A stretch of 64,000 bases of DNA, taken from Cereibacter sphaeroides (GTDB lineage: Bacteria > Pseudomonadota > Alphaproteobacteria > Rhodobacterales > Rhodobacteraceae). Position 1 is the first letter of the stretch. Each line of letters opens with the position of its first letter. The notes below the pieces were generated by a model. The model was not told the origin of the DNA. It saw nothing but the letters and a program-made list of their open reading frames with translations, and searched no databases. The stretch spans positions 1 to 64,000 of the forward strand of contig QFQS01000007.1 in NCBI GenBank assembly GCA_003243455.1. Direction: 5' to 3'. The translations under genes were made by a program, and so were the position numbers. Shown piece after piece: positions 8,718 to 18,155 of this stretch.

Positions 8718-9239
8718 ATGACCCGCGCGCCTGCCCCCCAGCCGATCCGCAGAATGCGCGGGTTCGAGGCGGCCTCAACGCTTCTGGGCGAACGTATCCG
8801 CATTGCGGGCGAAAAGCGTGGCTTCGCCGTCGCCCGCCTGTTGACCCATTGGGCCGAAATCGCGGGGGCAGAGCTTTCCGCCGTCACCCGGCCCGTCAAG
8901 GTCGGCTACAGCCGCGACGGCTTTGGCGCGACCCTGACGTTGCTCACAACTTCGGCGCAGGCACCCATGGTGCAGATGCAACTGCCGCGTCTGAAGGATC
9001 GGGTCAACGCCTGCTACGGCTATGCCGCCATCTCGCGCATATCGCTGACGCAGACTGCGCCCACCGGTTTTGCCGAGGGGCAGGCAGAGTTCACGTTCCT
9101 CCCCGACGCCGCCCCGCATGCCGAGGATCCGGCAATCGGAATTGAGGCAAAGTCCAGCACAGCCGACGTGCGTGACGACTCCTTGCGCCTTGCGCTTGAG
9201 ACGCTGACCCGCAATTACCTTTCCCGTAAGAAGACATGA
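8718..9239 (+). CDS. DUF721/DciA-like protein
   Basis: This 173-residue protein has the DUF721 N-terminal domain (GFAVARLLTHWAEIAG, then LSAVTRPVKVGY and TLTLLTTSAQAPMVQ). DUF721 includes DciA, the ancestral loader or operator of the replicative helicase DnaB in bacteria lacking DnaC. The C-terminal half is less conserved. Its position between mutY and the DsbA-type gene is common in Rhodobacteraceae. Its stop overlaps an ATG of the next frame (ATGA), so translation is probably coupled. A helicase-loading role is inferred from the family only. Confidence 0.8.
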   Translation: MTRAPAPQPIRRMRGFEAASTLLGERIRIAGEKRGFAVARLLTHWAEIAGAELSAVTRPVKVGYSRDGFGATLTLLTTSAQAPMVQMQLPRLKDRVNACYGYAAISRISLTQTAPTGFAEGQAEFTFLPDAAPHAEDPAIGIEAKSSTADVRDDSLRLALETLTRNYLSRKKT

Positions 9240-9250
9240 TGAGGCTTTCC

Positions 9251-9931
9251 ATGGCAAAGAAACTCGCCCTAGCGGCGCTTACCGCTGCCGCGCTCGCAAT
9301 TGCGACCTTGGGCTTTGGCACCTCGGGCCAAGGCAGTATGACCGCGCTGACCCCGAATGCAGCCATGGCGCAAGAGACCACCCCCGACGCGGCGACCGCA
9401 CCGCTTCCCGAAGTGCCTGAACTGGTGCTTGGCAATGCCGACGCGCCGGTGACGCTGATCGAATATGCATCCTACACCTGCCCGCACTGCGCCAATTTCC
9501 ATGAAACCGTCTTCAAGGATCTGAAAAAGGACTACATCGACAGCGGCAAGGTCAAGTTCGTCTTCCGCGAGGTTTATTTCGACCGTTACGGTCTGTGGGC
9601 CTCGATGGTTGCGCGTTGCGGCGGCGAGACGCGTTATTTCGGCATCTCGGGCATGCTTTACGAGCAGCAAAAGGAATGGGCCGCCTCGGACGATCCGACC
9701 AAGGTTGTCGAGAGCCTGAAGAAGATCGGTCGCACCGCCGGAATGGACGACGCAACCATCGATGCCTGCCTTGGCGATGCGGTGATGGCCCAGGCGCTGG
9801 TCGCCAAGTTCCAGGAGACATCGACGGCGGATAAGGTCGAAGGCACGCCGACGCTGATCATCAACGGCGAAAAATACGGCAATATGAGCTATGAGGATCT
9901 GAAGAAGATCCTTGACGAAAAGCTCGGCTGA
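9251..9931 (+). CDS. DsbA-family thiol-disulfide oxidoreductase
   Basis: This periplasmic thioredoxin-fold protein has about 226 residues. A signal peptide (about residues 1-40, ending AMA-QE) precedes the DsbA fold with active site CPHC (C77-C80) in the context YASYTCPHCANFHE and the cis-Pro loop GTPTLIINGE. Such proteins oxidise or isomerise disulfides of exported proteins. The ATG at 9251 is preferred because GAGG lies six bases upstream. Two earlier ATGs (9236 and 9239) overlap the previous stop. It ends five bases before the convergent lpxK stop. Alphaproteobacterial relatives of this type are often annotated as DsbA or Com1-like. Confidence 0.9.
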   Translation: MAKKLALAALTAAALAIATLGFGTSGQGSMTALTPNAAMAQETTPDAATAPLPEVPELVLGNADAPVTLIEYASYTCPHCANFHETVFKDLKKDYIDSGKVKFVFREVYFDRYGLWASMVARCGGETRYFGISGMLYEQQKEWAASDDPTKVVESLKKIGRTAGMDDATIDACLGDAVMAQALVAKFQETSTADKVEGTPTLIINGEKYGNMSYEDLKKILDEKLG

Positions 9932-9935
9932 TCCG

Positions 9936-10925
9936 CTATAGCCCGCAGCGCGCCAGCGCGGCGTCCAGCGGGGCCCAGTCGTCAAGCTGCAACCGGACGG
10001 GCAGGGTAAGCACCCTGTCCCTCCAGCCAGATGGCAGGCGGACGGCATCCTTTTCTGTCGTGACCAGTTGTGCGCCCTTTGCCATAGCCTCCAGCTCCAG
10101 CCGCGCCAGCAGCGACTCTGACAATGGCTGATGGTCGTCCAGCGCCTCTCCACGCACCACGTCCGCGCCCAAGGCGCGCAGTGTCGCTAAGAACTTTTCG
10201 GGCTGACCGATGCCGGCGAAGGCCAGCACGCGTTCATCACGCCAATCCATACCCGTAGCCAATGGATCAAGCCTGCCGCGCAACCTTGGCAGGGAGATCG
10301 CGGCACACCAGCGCCGGTCGAATTCGTGCTGCGCCGTCTTGCCCCCTATCGACAGGACAAGGTCGGCGCGCGCCAGCCCTGCCGGAACGGGTTCTCGCAA
10401 GGGGCCTGCGGGCAGGCAAAGGCCATTGCCAAAGCCCTGTCCCGCATCCACCACGATCAACGACAGATCCTTGGCGACGGAAGGGTTCTGGAATCCGTCG
10501 TCCAGAACCACGACTCCCGCTCCCTGAGCCTCGGCCATGCGCACTCCCTGGGCGCGGTCGCGAGAGACGATCACCGGGACAAAAGCCGACAGCAGCAAAG
10601 GCTCGTCGCCGACATTTTCCGCACGATGCCGCATGGGATCGACCCTGACCGGGCCTTCAAGCTTGCCGCCATAGCCGCGTGATACGACCCAGACACGGAC
10701 ACCGCGTGCGACAAGCCGTTCGGCAATTGCGATTGCGGCAGGTGTCTTGCCGGTGCCACCCACGTTCAGGTTACCCACGCAGATCACCGGCACAGCTGCA
10801 TGATAGCCGGGCTGCGCCATGCGCCGCGCCGTGGCTGCGGCGTATAGCCGACCCAGAGGTGCCAGCATCCGCGCTGCCAGTGTGAGGCTTTCCGGTGGCG
10901 TAAACCAGAAGGCAGGCGATTTCAT
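9936..10925 (-). CDS. lpxK: tetraacyldisaccharide 4'-kinase
   Basis: LpxK phosphorylates the 4' position of the lipid A precursor at the inner membrane. The 329-residue protein begins with the membrane-associated helix region [19 protein letters not shown], has the Walker A-like [12 protein letters not shown] (51-62) and the conserved VLDDGFQNP. Start and end are of normal length. The ATG overlaps the stop of waaA by four bases, so the two enzymes of Kdo2-lipid IVA synthesis are translationally coupled. Confidence 0.95.
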   Translation of the reverse strand: MKSPAFWFTPPESLTLAARMLAPLGRLYAAATARRMAQPGYHAAVPVICVGNLNVGGTGKTPAAIAIAERLVARGVRVWVVSRGYGGKLEGPVRVDPMRHRAENVGDEPLLLSAFVPVIVSRDRAQGVRMAEAQGAGVVVLDDGFQNPSVAKDLSLIVVDAGQGFGNGLCLPAGPLREPVPAGLARADLVLSIGGKTAQHEFDRRWCAAISLPRLRGRLDPLATGMDWRDERVLAFAGIGQPEKFLATLRALGADVVRGEALDDHQPLSESLLARLELEAMAKGAQLVTTEKDAVRLPSGWRDRVLTLPVRLQLDDWAPLDAALARCGL

Positions 10926-12118
10926 ACCCGCGCCTCCGCCAGTTCCCGGATCAGCAGGACCACGCGGTCCGTCACCTCAGCTCCGGCAGAGGCCACCGCC
11001 CAGGCACTCTGCGCCAGACGCGCCGCGCGGTCGGGCGACAAGAGATCGGACAATCCTTCGGCCAGATCGGTCGGACTGACGACAAGCCGCGCCGCGCGCG
11101 CTTCGGACAGCCGCGCAAAGGCGGACTTCCACTCGCCCGGCTGCGGCCCATGCAGAATCGCCGAACCAAGCGCCGCCGCCTCGAAAGGATCGCGCTGGCA
11201 CCCCCCGCCGAAAAGGCTGCCGCCCAGAAAGGTGATCGGGGCCAGACGATACCACAGGCCCAGTTCCGTCGGAGTATCCACCAGGAAAACCTCGGTCTCT
11301 TCATCCGGCTCTTCATCCGCCGACCGGCGGGCCACTGTCCAGCCCTCGGTCTCGGTCATGCGGGCTGCCAGCGCCTCGGCGCGGTCGGGCGTATCGGTGA
11401 CAAGGATCAGCAGCAGCCGGTGCGCCATGCGCAGGGCCGCGCGATGGGCAGCGATGATTGCGGCATCCTCTGCCTCTGAGACACAGACCGCCAGCCAGAC
11501 CGGCCTTGTCTGGAACTGTCTGACCAGCGCCGCGCGTTCGGCCTCGGTGCAGGGCAGGACGTGGGGGCGTTCCTCCATCCTGCCATCGACCAGAAGAACA
11601 TCGTTCGGCGCACCACGTCGCCGGAACTGGCGTGCCGAAATCTCGTCAACCGTCAGAATCCGCCTGAACCGGCTTAGCGCATCGCGGATCAGACCCGGCC
11701 AGAACCAGTTGATGCGGGCCGGCAGAACCGGCTCGCGCCCGTTGACCAGAACAAGCGGTATGCCTTTGTGATCGGCCATATCGAACAGGACCGGCATCAT
11801 CTGTCCATCCGACACAACGCCTGCGTCGGGCTGCCAGTGATCCAGAAAGGCGCGCGCGCCAAGCTGCGTGTCGGGGGGGGGCGCTACCACGATCATTCCC
11901 GGCTGGGGGGGTGGCGGTTCGGTAGAGGTGACCAATATGGCAGCACCATCTTCCTCATGCAGCCGCCGAGCGAGTTCCGTCATGGCCCTCTGCGACTCTG
12001 GTTGTGCAATGTGCAGCCATATCAACTGGCCCTTGGGCCGTTCCGGCCAGTCCGCAACCGGCGCGGCCGTGCCGCCCGAGGTCAGGTTGTAAAGGATCAG
12101 GCCAAGCGAGCGGCGCAT
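10922..12118 (-). CDS. waaA: 3-deoxy-D-manno-octulosonic acid transferase
   Basis: WaaA (KdtA) adds Kdo from CMP-Kdo to lipid IVA. This 398-residue GT30 protein has the expected N-terminal membrane segment ([13 protein letters not shown]), an acceptor domain with [11 protein letters not shown] and a C-terminal donor domain with [27 protein letters not shown]. The acceptor domain is atypical. It contains two proline runs encoded by uninterrupted C tracts of seven (11905-11911) and nine (11873-11881) bases on the coding strand. It follows DUF4170 by 13 bases and overlaps lpxK. Confidence 0.92.
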   Translation of the reverse strand: MRRSLGLILYNLTSGGTAAPVADWPERPKGQLIWLHIAQPESQRAMTELARRLHEEDGAAILVTSTEPPPPQPGMIVVAPPPDTQLGARAFLDHWQPDAGVVSDGQMMPVLFDMADHKGIPLVLVNGREPVLPARINWFWPGLIRDALSRFRRILTVDEISARQFRRRGAPNDVLLVDGRMEERPHVLPCTEAERAALVRQFQTRPVWLAVCVSEAEDAAIIAAHRAALRMAHRLLLILVTDTPDRAEALAARMTETEGWTVARRSADEEPDEETEVFLVDTPTELGLWYRLAPITFLGGSLFGGGCQRDPFEAAALGSAILHGPQPGEWKSAFARLSEARAARLVVSPTDLAEGLSDLLSPDRAARLAQSAWAVASAGAEVTDRVVLLIRELAEARV

Positions 12119-12131
12119 TCAGACCGGGCGC

Positions 12132-12374
12132 TCAAGCCCCGGCTTTACTGGAAGGCTCGCCTGCCGCGCCTTCGCGCAGCCGACCCAGTTCGGCGATGAA
12201 ATAGCGCATATGCGCATTGTCGACCGTGCGCTGCGCCTCGGCCTTCCAGGCGCGATAGGCCTCATCATAGTTCGGAAATATCCCGACGACGTGGATCTTG
12301 GACACATCGCGAAACACGGTCCTGGTAGGATCGGTCAGTTCGCCGCCGAAGACGAGGTGAAGCTGTTGCGCCAT
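12132..12374 (-). CDS. DUF4170 protein
   Basis: This small cytosolic protein of 80 residues matches DUF4170: LHLVFGGELTDPTRTVFRD, then IVGIFPNYDEAYRAWKA-like and AQRTVDNAHMRYFIAELGRL. The family is almost confined to alphaproteobacteria and often lies directly before waaA, as here. The function is unknown, and a link to lipid A or Kdo metabolism is suggested only by position. The ATG at 12374 has GGAGG seven bases upstream. In-frame codons further upstream lack such a site. Confidence 0.85.
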   Translation of the reverse strand: MAQQLHLVFGGELTDPTRTVFRDVSKIHVVGIFPNYDEAYRAWKAEAQRTVDNAHMRYFIAELGRLREGAAGEPSSKAGA

Positions 12375-12449
12375 GTCGGCCTCCGCAGAGTTGCGCTGGA
12401 TTGCGCGCACCCTAGTCTATGCCGCAGGACGGTCAAGCGCCCCGCTGCA

Positions 12450-13430
12450 TCACAATGTCAGGATCGTTGACCCGGTTGTGGCGCGCGACTCCAGCGCACG
12501 ATGGGCATCGGCAACCCGGTCCAGCGGGAATCGCTGGTCGATCCTGATCTTGACCGCTCCTGATTTCACCTTGTCGCCCAGTTCCCGCGCCATCTGCTGA
12601 CAGGTTGCGGGATCGGCAATATGCGAAAACAGGGTGGGCCGCGTGATCTTCAGCGAACCCTTTGCCGATAGCGTCAGGAGGTCAAAGGGCGGCACCTTGC
12701 CCGAGGCATTGCCAAAGCTGATCATCATGCCAAGGGGCCGCAGACAGTTCAGCGAACCCTCGAAGGTCGAGGCGCCGACCGAATCCATCACCACATCCAC
12801 GCCCTTGCCGCCCGTCAGTTCCTTGACGCGGGCGGGGAAATCCTCGGTCGTGTAGTTGATGCATTCCGCCGCGCCATTTTCCAGCGCCAGCCGACATTTC
12901 TCGTCTGACCCCGCAGTGCCGATCAGGCGGATGCCTTCGGACGCCGCCCATTGGCAGGCGATCAGGCCAACACCCCCGGCCGCCGCGTGGAACAGCACCG
13001 TATCCCCGCGCGTCAGGGGAACGGTGCGGCGGAACAGGAACTGCACCGTCATGCCTTTCAGCATCATTCCCGCGCCTTCTTCGAAGGATATTCCGTCCGG
13101 CAGCGGACAGACCTGCGCTGCAGGCATCGTCCGCGCCTCGGAATAGGCCCCCGGCGGGTTGCAGGCATAGGCTACCCGGTCACCCGCCCGCAGATGGGTA
13201 ACGCCAGCGCCGACTGCCGTCACGACGCCCGCACCCTCCATTCCCAACGCAGTCGGCAGGGGCCGTGGATACAGCCCCGTCCGCTGATAGACATCAAGGA
13301 AGTTCAGACCCGCCGCCTTCTGGGCAATGGTGACCTCTCCCGCATCGGGGGCAGGCACGTCCCGCTGAACGATCTGCATCACTTCGGGTCCGCCGATTTT
13401 CTCGATGATCACGGTGCGGGCGCTGGTCAT
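12450..13430 (-). CDS. quinone oxidoreductase family (zinc-less MDR)
   Basis: This 326-residue medium-chain dehydrogenase/reductase is of the NADPH:quinone reductase type. The N-terminal GroES-like domain has QKAAGLNFLDVYQRTGLYP (39-57) and GMEGAGVV (63-70). The NADP-binding motif AAAGGVG is at 149-155, followed by GTAGSDEKCRLALENGA. The catalytic zinc cysteine and histidine are absent, as in Qor. The ATG at 13430 has AAGGAG upstream. It stands divergent to the helicase and breaks the LPS gene run. It may act in quinone detoxification, but the substrate is not shown by the sequence. Confidence 0.9.
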   Translation of the reverse strand: MTSARTVIIEKIGGPEVMQIVQRDVPAPDAGEVTIAQKAAGLNFLDVYQRTGLYPRPLPTALGMEGAGVVTAVGAGVTHLRAGDRVAYACNPPGAYSEARTMPAAQVCPLPDGISFEEGAGMMLKGMTVQFLFRRTVPLTRGDTVLFHAAAGGVGLIACQWAASEGIRLIGTAGSDEKCRLALENGAAECINYTTEDFPARVKELTGGKGVDVVMDSVGASTFEGSLNCLRPLGMMISFGNASGKVPPFDLLTLSAKGSLKITRPTLFSHIADPATCQQMARELGDKVKSGAVKIRIDQRFPLDRVADAHRALESRATTGSTILTL

Positions 13431-13635
13431 GGCAGTCTCCTTGCAAGATGTTGTGACAGAATGCGCGCCGCGCATCCGGGCGCAAGGTCTATACACTGCG
13501 GACTTTTGCGGGTAAGGCCAGCCCACGGCTCCGCGTACCGGGGCGGTCAAGGGCGAGGAGGCCCGACCGCGAAGGGGATGGAGACCATTCTCCGGGCGCC
13601 CAAGGTTTCGCGCCCTCCTTCAAGGCTGATGACAC

Positions 13636-15861
13636 ATGAACGATGCTATTGCCGCGCCGCTGGCCGCGGCGCTTTCCGCCAAGGGCTATGAAACCCTGAC
13701 CCCCGTCCAACAGGCGATGCTCGCCCCCGAGATGGCGGGCCGCGACGCGCTGGTCAGCGCCCAGACGGGTTCGGGCAAAACCGTGGCCTTTGGCATCGCC
13801 ATCGCGCCCGACTTGCTGCAAGGCGCCGATCGCCTGCTCTACGCCGACACCCCCGCCGCCCTGATCATCGCGCCGACGCGCGAACTGGCGCTGCAGGTCG
13901 CCCGCGAGCTTGACTGGCTTTACGCCCCAACCGGCGCGTTGATCGCGACCTGCGTCGGCGGCATGGACTACCGCACCGAGAAACGTGCGCTCGACCGCGG
14001 CGCGCATATCGTCGTCGGTACGCCGGGCCGTCTGCGCGACCACATCGACCGCGGCTCCCTCGATCTCTCGGGCTTGCGCGCCGCCGTACTGGACGAGGCG
14101 GACGAGATGCTGGACCTCGGATTCCGCGAGGATCTGGAGTTCATCCTTGCCGCCGCCCCGCCCGAACGCCGCACGCTGATGTTCTCGGCCACCGTGCCGC
14201 CCGCCATCGCTGCACTCGCCAAGGACTTCCAGCGCGACGCGCTGCGCATCCAGACACAGGGCGAGGCGCGCCAGCACGTCGACATCGAATACCGCGCGCT
14301 GAACGTCAGCACCCGCGACCGCGAACATGCGATCTTCAACGTCCTGCGGTTCTATGAGGCGCGCACGGCCATCGTCTTTTGCAAGACACGGGCGAACGTG
14401 AATCATCTCTTCGCCCGGATGGGCAATCGCGGCTTTCAGGTCGTGGCGTTGTCCGGTGAGCTTAGCCAGCAGGAGCGAACTTCTGCTCTGCAGGCCCTAC
14501 GCGACGGTCGTGCCCGCATCTGCATCGCTACCGACGTGGCGGCGCGGGGCATCGACCTGCCGGGTCTGGACCTCGTGATCCACGCCGATCTGCCGTCGAA
14601 CTCCGAAACCCTGCTGCACCGCTCGGGCCGCACGGGGCGCGCCGGTCAGAAAGGCGTCTCGGCCCTGATCGTGACCCCGCCCGATTTCCGCAAGGCGCAG
14701 CGCCTGCTACAGGGCGCCAAGGTCGTCGCCGAATGGGCCAAGGCCCCCTCGGCGGACGAGGTGCGCGCCAGGGACGACGTGCGCCTGCTGGAAAACCCCG
14801 CACTGGCGCAAGAAGTGACCGAGGATGAACAGCCCATGGTGGCAGCCATCCTGAAACGCTTCGGCGCAGAGCAGGCAGCCGCCGCTTTCGCCCGCCTGTG
14901 GCGTGAATCGCGCTCGGCCCCGGAAGAGCTGACGGATACCTCCGGCCCCGCCTCCGCCGCGCCAAAACCGCGCGCGGAGTTCGGACCCTCGGTCTGGTTC
15001 ACGCTGTCGGTCGGCCGTTCTGGCCGTGCCGAGGCGCGCTGGCTGCTGCCCAAGATCTGCGATGCCGGCGGCATCACCAAGGACAGCATCGGCGCGATCC
15101 GCGTGCAGGAAGACCAGACCTTCGTGCAGATCGCCGTTTCCGAGGTTTCGCGCTTCGGTCAGGGGTTAGAGATCGAATCGGGCGTTATCCTGACACGTGT
15201 CGATGGCGAACCCGACCTCGATGCTCTAGTCAAACCCCGTGCAAAACCGCGCGCTGCGAAACCTTATGAACCGAAACCGGACCACAAGCCTTACGAGCCG
15301 AAAGCTGAGCGCAAAGCCTACGAACCAAAGCCTGACCGCAAACCCTACATCCCGAAACCGCCGCGCGAGGATGCGCCAGAGCCCTACGCCGCGCGCGCGC
15401 CTGCCCCCCGACCCTTTCGCGATGATGCGGCACCGGCGACGCGCAAGCCCTACGACCCGGATCGCAAGCCCTATGGCTCGCAAGAGCGCAAGGAACGCTC
15501 CGAGCGCGCCAAGTACGACTCTGATCGCAAACCGTTGGGCAAGCGCGAAGATGGTGGCAAACCGTTGAGCAAGCGCGCTGATGGCGACCGCAAACCGTAT
15601 CCGAAACCCTCGGAAGTCAAACCCTTCCCCAAACGCGATGGTGCCAAGCCCTTCGGCAAACGTGCTGAAGCCAGTGAGGGTGCCGAGTCCAAGCCGCGCT
15701 GGAAGGGGAAGGCCGAGGGCAGCAAGTCCGCCGCCCCGAACCGCGCGGCGGGCAGCAAGTCGCACGGCAAACCCGCCTTCGGCAAGAAACCCGCGCCGCG
15801 CGCCTCTGACCCGTCCGACACCAGCAAGCGCTTCGTGCCGCCGAAGAAGCCGCGCGGCTAA
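13636..15861 (+). CDS. DEAD-box RNA helicase with DbpA-type RBD and long basic tail
   Basis: This 741-residue RNA helicase has Q-motif TPVQQAML, Walker A AQTGSGKT (42-49), DEAD (153-156), SAT (FSATVPP), and C-terminal RecA motifs ATDVAARGIDLPGL and HRSGRTGRAG. A DbpA-like RNA-binding domain follows (about 450-525). Residues about 535-741 form a disordered basic tail made of degenerate KPYEPK/RKPYxP and later KPFxKR/GKR repeats. Helicases of this group serve ribosome assembly and cold adaptation. The long 5' region (about 200 bases shared with the divergent quinone reductase) could hold cold-responsive leader structure. A terminator follows. It could be named deaD, csdA or dbpA-like, and I do not assign one. 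Confidence 0.93.
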   Translation: MNDAIAAPLAAALSAKGYETLTPVQQAMLAPEMAGRDALVSAQTGSGKTVAFGIAIAPDLLQGADRLLYADTPAALIIAPTRELALQVARELDWLYAPTGALIATCVGGMDYRTEKRALDRGAHIVVGTPGRLRDHIDRGSLDLSGLRAAVLDEADEMLDLGFREDLEFILAAAPPERRTLMFSATVPPAIAALAKDFQRDALRIQTQGEARQHVDIEYRALNVSTRDREHAIFNVLRFYEARTAIVFCKTRANVNHLFARMGNRGFQVVALSGELSQQERTSALQALRDGRARICIATDVAARGIDLPGLDLVIHADLPSNSETLLHRSGRTGRAGQKGVSALIVTPPDFRKAQRLLQGAKVVAEWAKAPSADEVRARDDVRLLENPALAQEVTEDEQPMVAAILKRFGAEQAAAAFARLWRESRSAPEELTDTSGPASAAPKPRAEFGPSVWFTLSVGRSGRAEARWLLPKICDAGGITKDSIGAIRVQEDQTFVQIAVSEVSRFGQGLEIESGVILTRVDGEPDLDALVKPRAKPRAAKPYEPKPDHKPYEPKAERKAYEPKPDRKPYIPKPPREDAPEPYAARAPAPRPFRDDAAPATRKPYDPDRKPYGSQERKERSERAKYDSDRKPLGKREDGGKPLSKRADGDRKPYPKPSEVKPFPKRDGAKPFGKRAEASEGAESKPRWKGKAEGSKSAAPNRAAGSKSHGKPAFGKKPAPRASDPSDTSKRFVPPKKPRG

Positions 15862-15895
15862 GCTTTCGTTCTGACGAAATATCAGCGCCGAAGGC

Positions 15896-15920
15896 AAGGC
15901 CCGCGCCAGCGGGCCTTTTT
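15896..15920 (+). terminator. rho-independent terminator after the helicase
   Basis: A 9-bp stem AAGGCCCGC / GCGGGCCTT (15896-15904 and 15909-15917) with loop GCCA is followed by TTTCTT. The convergent CysQ-like gene ends immediately beyond. Confidence 0.88.
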
Positions 15921-15921
15921 C

Positions 15922-16704
15922 TTATACCGCTGGTCGCAGCCGCATCATCAGCGCCGCATGCAGCCCCGGCGCGGCGGCGATGACTCCCGCCGATTGCGGG
16001 CGTGCGGCGTTGAATGTGATCGGCGCACTGGTCCGGTCGCTAACCACCGCGCCCGCCCGTTCGGCGATCAGCGCTCCGGCGGCGATGTCCCATTCCCAGG
16101 CGTCGCGCAGCATCAGCATCCCGTCGAACCGCCCCTCGGCCACAAGGCACAGCCGATAGGCCAGCGAGGCGCGGAAGCTGCGCTTGACCTCCGGCACGCC
16201 CCCCGGCCAATGCTGCGGAGCGAGGTTCGGCTGGCTGGTCAGAACCGTCGCGCCGTCCATCCCGGAGATGGTGCTTGCCCTGATCTCGGTCCCGTCGCAC
16301 ATTGCGGGCCCCTGCACGCAGGCGGTGTAAAGCCGGTCGAGCGCCGGCAGATAGACCGCAGCCGCCGTCACGCGACCGCATTCCGCGACCGCCAGCGAAT
16401 GCGCGAATGTGTTCTCGCCCGCGAGGAAAGCTCGCGTCCCGTCGATTGGGTCGATTATGAACACCCGTTCGTTTTCCTGCCGCGCCGCTGTATCCTCGGT
16501 CTCTTCCGACAACCAGCCATAGCCGGGCCGGGCAGAGCGCAGCCGCGCCACCAGCATCTCGTTCACCGCAAGGTCGGCTTCCGTCACCGGCCCGTGCCCG
16601 CCGTCCTTTTCCCAGAACTTCGGCTTCCGCTTCCAGTAGCGCAGGGCGATCTCGCCCGCGCTCAGCGCCGCCTCTGTCAGCAGGGCAAGGTCATGCGCCG
16701 GCAA
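15922..16704 (-). CDS. inositol monophosphatase family / 3'(2'),5'-bisphosphate nucleotidase
   Basis: This 260-residue Mg2+-dependent phosphatase has the first metal site LSEETED, the signature DPIDGTRAFLAG starting at D85, and the C-terminal WEWDIAAGALIAERAGA. CysQ-type enzymes in this family hydrolyse PAP to AMP. Inositol or fructose-bisphosphate activity cannot be excluded. The start is a TTG at 16704, with an in-frame TGA just upstream and a GAAGGG ribosome site within the end of pmbA. The two genes overlap by 14 bases. The family often sits with pmbA and the lipid A genes in Rhodobacteraceae. Confidence 0.88.
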   Translation of the reverse strand: MPAHDLALLTEAALSAGEIALRYWKRKPKFWEKDGGHGPVTEADLAVNEMLVARLRSARPGYGWLSEETEDTAARQENERVFIIDPIDGTRAFLAGENTFAHSLAVAECGRVTAAAVYLPALDRLYTACVQGPAMCDGTEIRASTISGMDGATVLTSQPNLAPQHWPGGVPEVKRSFRASLAYRLCLVAEGRFDGMLMLRDAWEWDIAAGALIAERAGAVVSDRTSAPITFNAARPQSAGVIAAAPGLHAALMMRLRPAV

Positions 16705-18034
16705 GGGTCAGCCCTTCGACCAGCAGGCTTGGCACTCGCGTCGACAGGTGCGCCCGTGCGTCGTTGGCGGGCGTGATCCGCAGAAGCATCTCGCGCAGGT
16801 TGCCCGCCACCGTGATCTCGTTCACGGCATGTGTGATCTGCCCGTTCTCGACCCAGAACCCGGCCGCGCCGCGAGAATAGTCTCCCGTCGTCGCGTTGAT
16901 CGAACTGCCGATCATCGAGGTGATCAAAAGCCCCGTCCCCATCTCGCGGATCAGGTCTTCGCGGCTGACCGCGCCTTGCGTCAGATCAAGGTTGGTCGTG
17001 CCGGGCGAAGGTGGCGCAGACGGCCCGCGCGTGGCGCTGGCCGTGCTTTCCATGCCCAGCTTGCGCGCCGTCGCAAGGTCCAGCGTCCAGCCCATCAGCA
17101 CGCCGTCCTGCACGATGGCGCGGCGGCGCGTGGCCAGCCCCTCGGCATCGAAGGGGCGCGAGGCGCCGATGCGCGGGCGCAGCGGGTCCTCGATGATCGA
17201 CAGCCCCGTCGGAAGCACCTGTTTGCCCAGCAGATCGCGCGCCCAGCTTGATCCACGCGCGATGGCGGAACCATTCGCCGCACCCACCAGATGCCCGATC
17301 AGCGAGGCTGCAACCCGTTCGTCGTACAGAACCGGATAGGCGCCCGTCTTAGGCTTTCGAGCGCCAAGCCGCGCCAGCGCACGCTCGGCGGCCAGCCGGC
17401 CCGACTCGTCTGGCTCGGGCAGATCGCGCTGGAACACGCGGCTCTCCGCCGCCCAGTCGCGCTCCATCCCAGTGCCTTCGCCGGTGAAGGCCACGACGGA
17501 ATAGGACCGCGAGGTGCGCCCGTATCCGCCCGAAAATCCGTTGCTGGCCGCCATGTGCATCCGACGCCGTCCGAAGCCCGCTGAAGCCTCAACCTGGGTG
17601 ATCCCGGTCAGCGACAGCGCCGCAGCCTCGGCGCGGCGCGCCTCCTCTTCCAGCGCCTTTGCACCCGGATCCTCGGTCGGATCCTCAAGCTCCAGCGCAG
17701 CCAGATCCCATGTGCGCGCCAGCTGGTCGGGATCGGCCAGACCCACGAAAGGGTCCTCGGGCGCCTCGCGCGCCATCGCAACCGCGCGTTCCGCCACCGC
17801 AGCAATGGTCGCTTGCGATGTGTCCGAGACCGAGACGCAGGCCTGCCGCCGACCCATCAGGACGCGCAGGCCCAGTTCGGTGTTTTCCGAGCGCTCTGCC
17901 TGTTCCAGCCGACCGGCGCGCAGGTCGATACCGATCGAGGCGCCCTCGACGGCCAGCGCATCCGCGGCCTCGGCCCCGGCATCGCGCGCGGCCTTGAGCA
18001 GGGCCTTGGTCAGCATTTCAAGCTGTTGGGTCAT
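16691..18034 (-). CDS. pmbA: TldD/PmbA-family metallopeptidase subunit
   Basis: This 447-residue protein is of the PmbA (TldE) type, the partner of TldD in a heterodimeric peptidase that degrades unfolded peptides and matures some microcins. Recognisable blocks are the N-terminal DALAVEGASIGIDLRAG...ERSENTELGLRV, the central YPVLYDERVAASLIGHL, and the C-terminal RGAAGFWVENGQITHAVNEI with the TAGNLREML-like motif. The HExxxH zinc motif of TldD is absent, as expected. The ATG at 18034 has AGGAG seven bases upstream. TldD itself is not in this window. Confidence 0.9.
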   Translation of the reverse strand: MTQQLEMLTKALLKAARDAGAEAADALAVEGASIGIDLRAGRLEQAERSENTELGLRVLMGRRQACVSVSDTSQATIAAVAERAVAMAREAPEDPFVGLADPDQLARTWDLAALELEDPTEDPGAKALEEEARRAEAAALSLTGITQVEASAGFGRRRMHMAASNGFSGGYGRTSRSYSVVAFTGEGTGMERDWAAESRVFQRDLPEPDESGRLAAERALARLGARKPKTGAYPVLYDERVAASLIGHLVGAANGSAIARGSSWARDLLGKQVLPTGLSIIEDPLRPRIGASRPFDAEGLATRRRAIVQDGVLMGWTLDLATARKLGMESTASATRGPSAPPSPGTTNLDLTQGAVSREDLIREMGTGLLITSMIGSSINATTGDYSRGAAGFWVENGQITHAVNEITVAGNLREMLLRITPANDARAHLSTRVPSLLVEGLTLAGA

Positions 18035-18155
18035 TGCGCGCTCCTGTTGCATTGGGGATGTCAGGTAGCCCCAGGCGGCCCGGCGCGCAAGCACCCGCCA
18101 AAGCAAAGGGCGCTCCTCCCGGCGGGAAGGGCGCCCCTATCACGCGGAAGTGGCC

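Noticed and set aside
15240..15858. Tandem repeats considered as a CRISPR array
   Set aside because: The repeats are coding, degenerate and in frame with the helicase, and there are no unique spacers of constant length.
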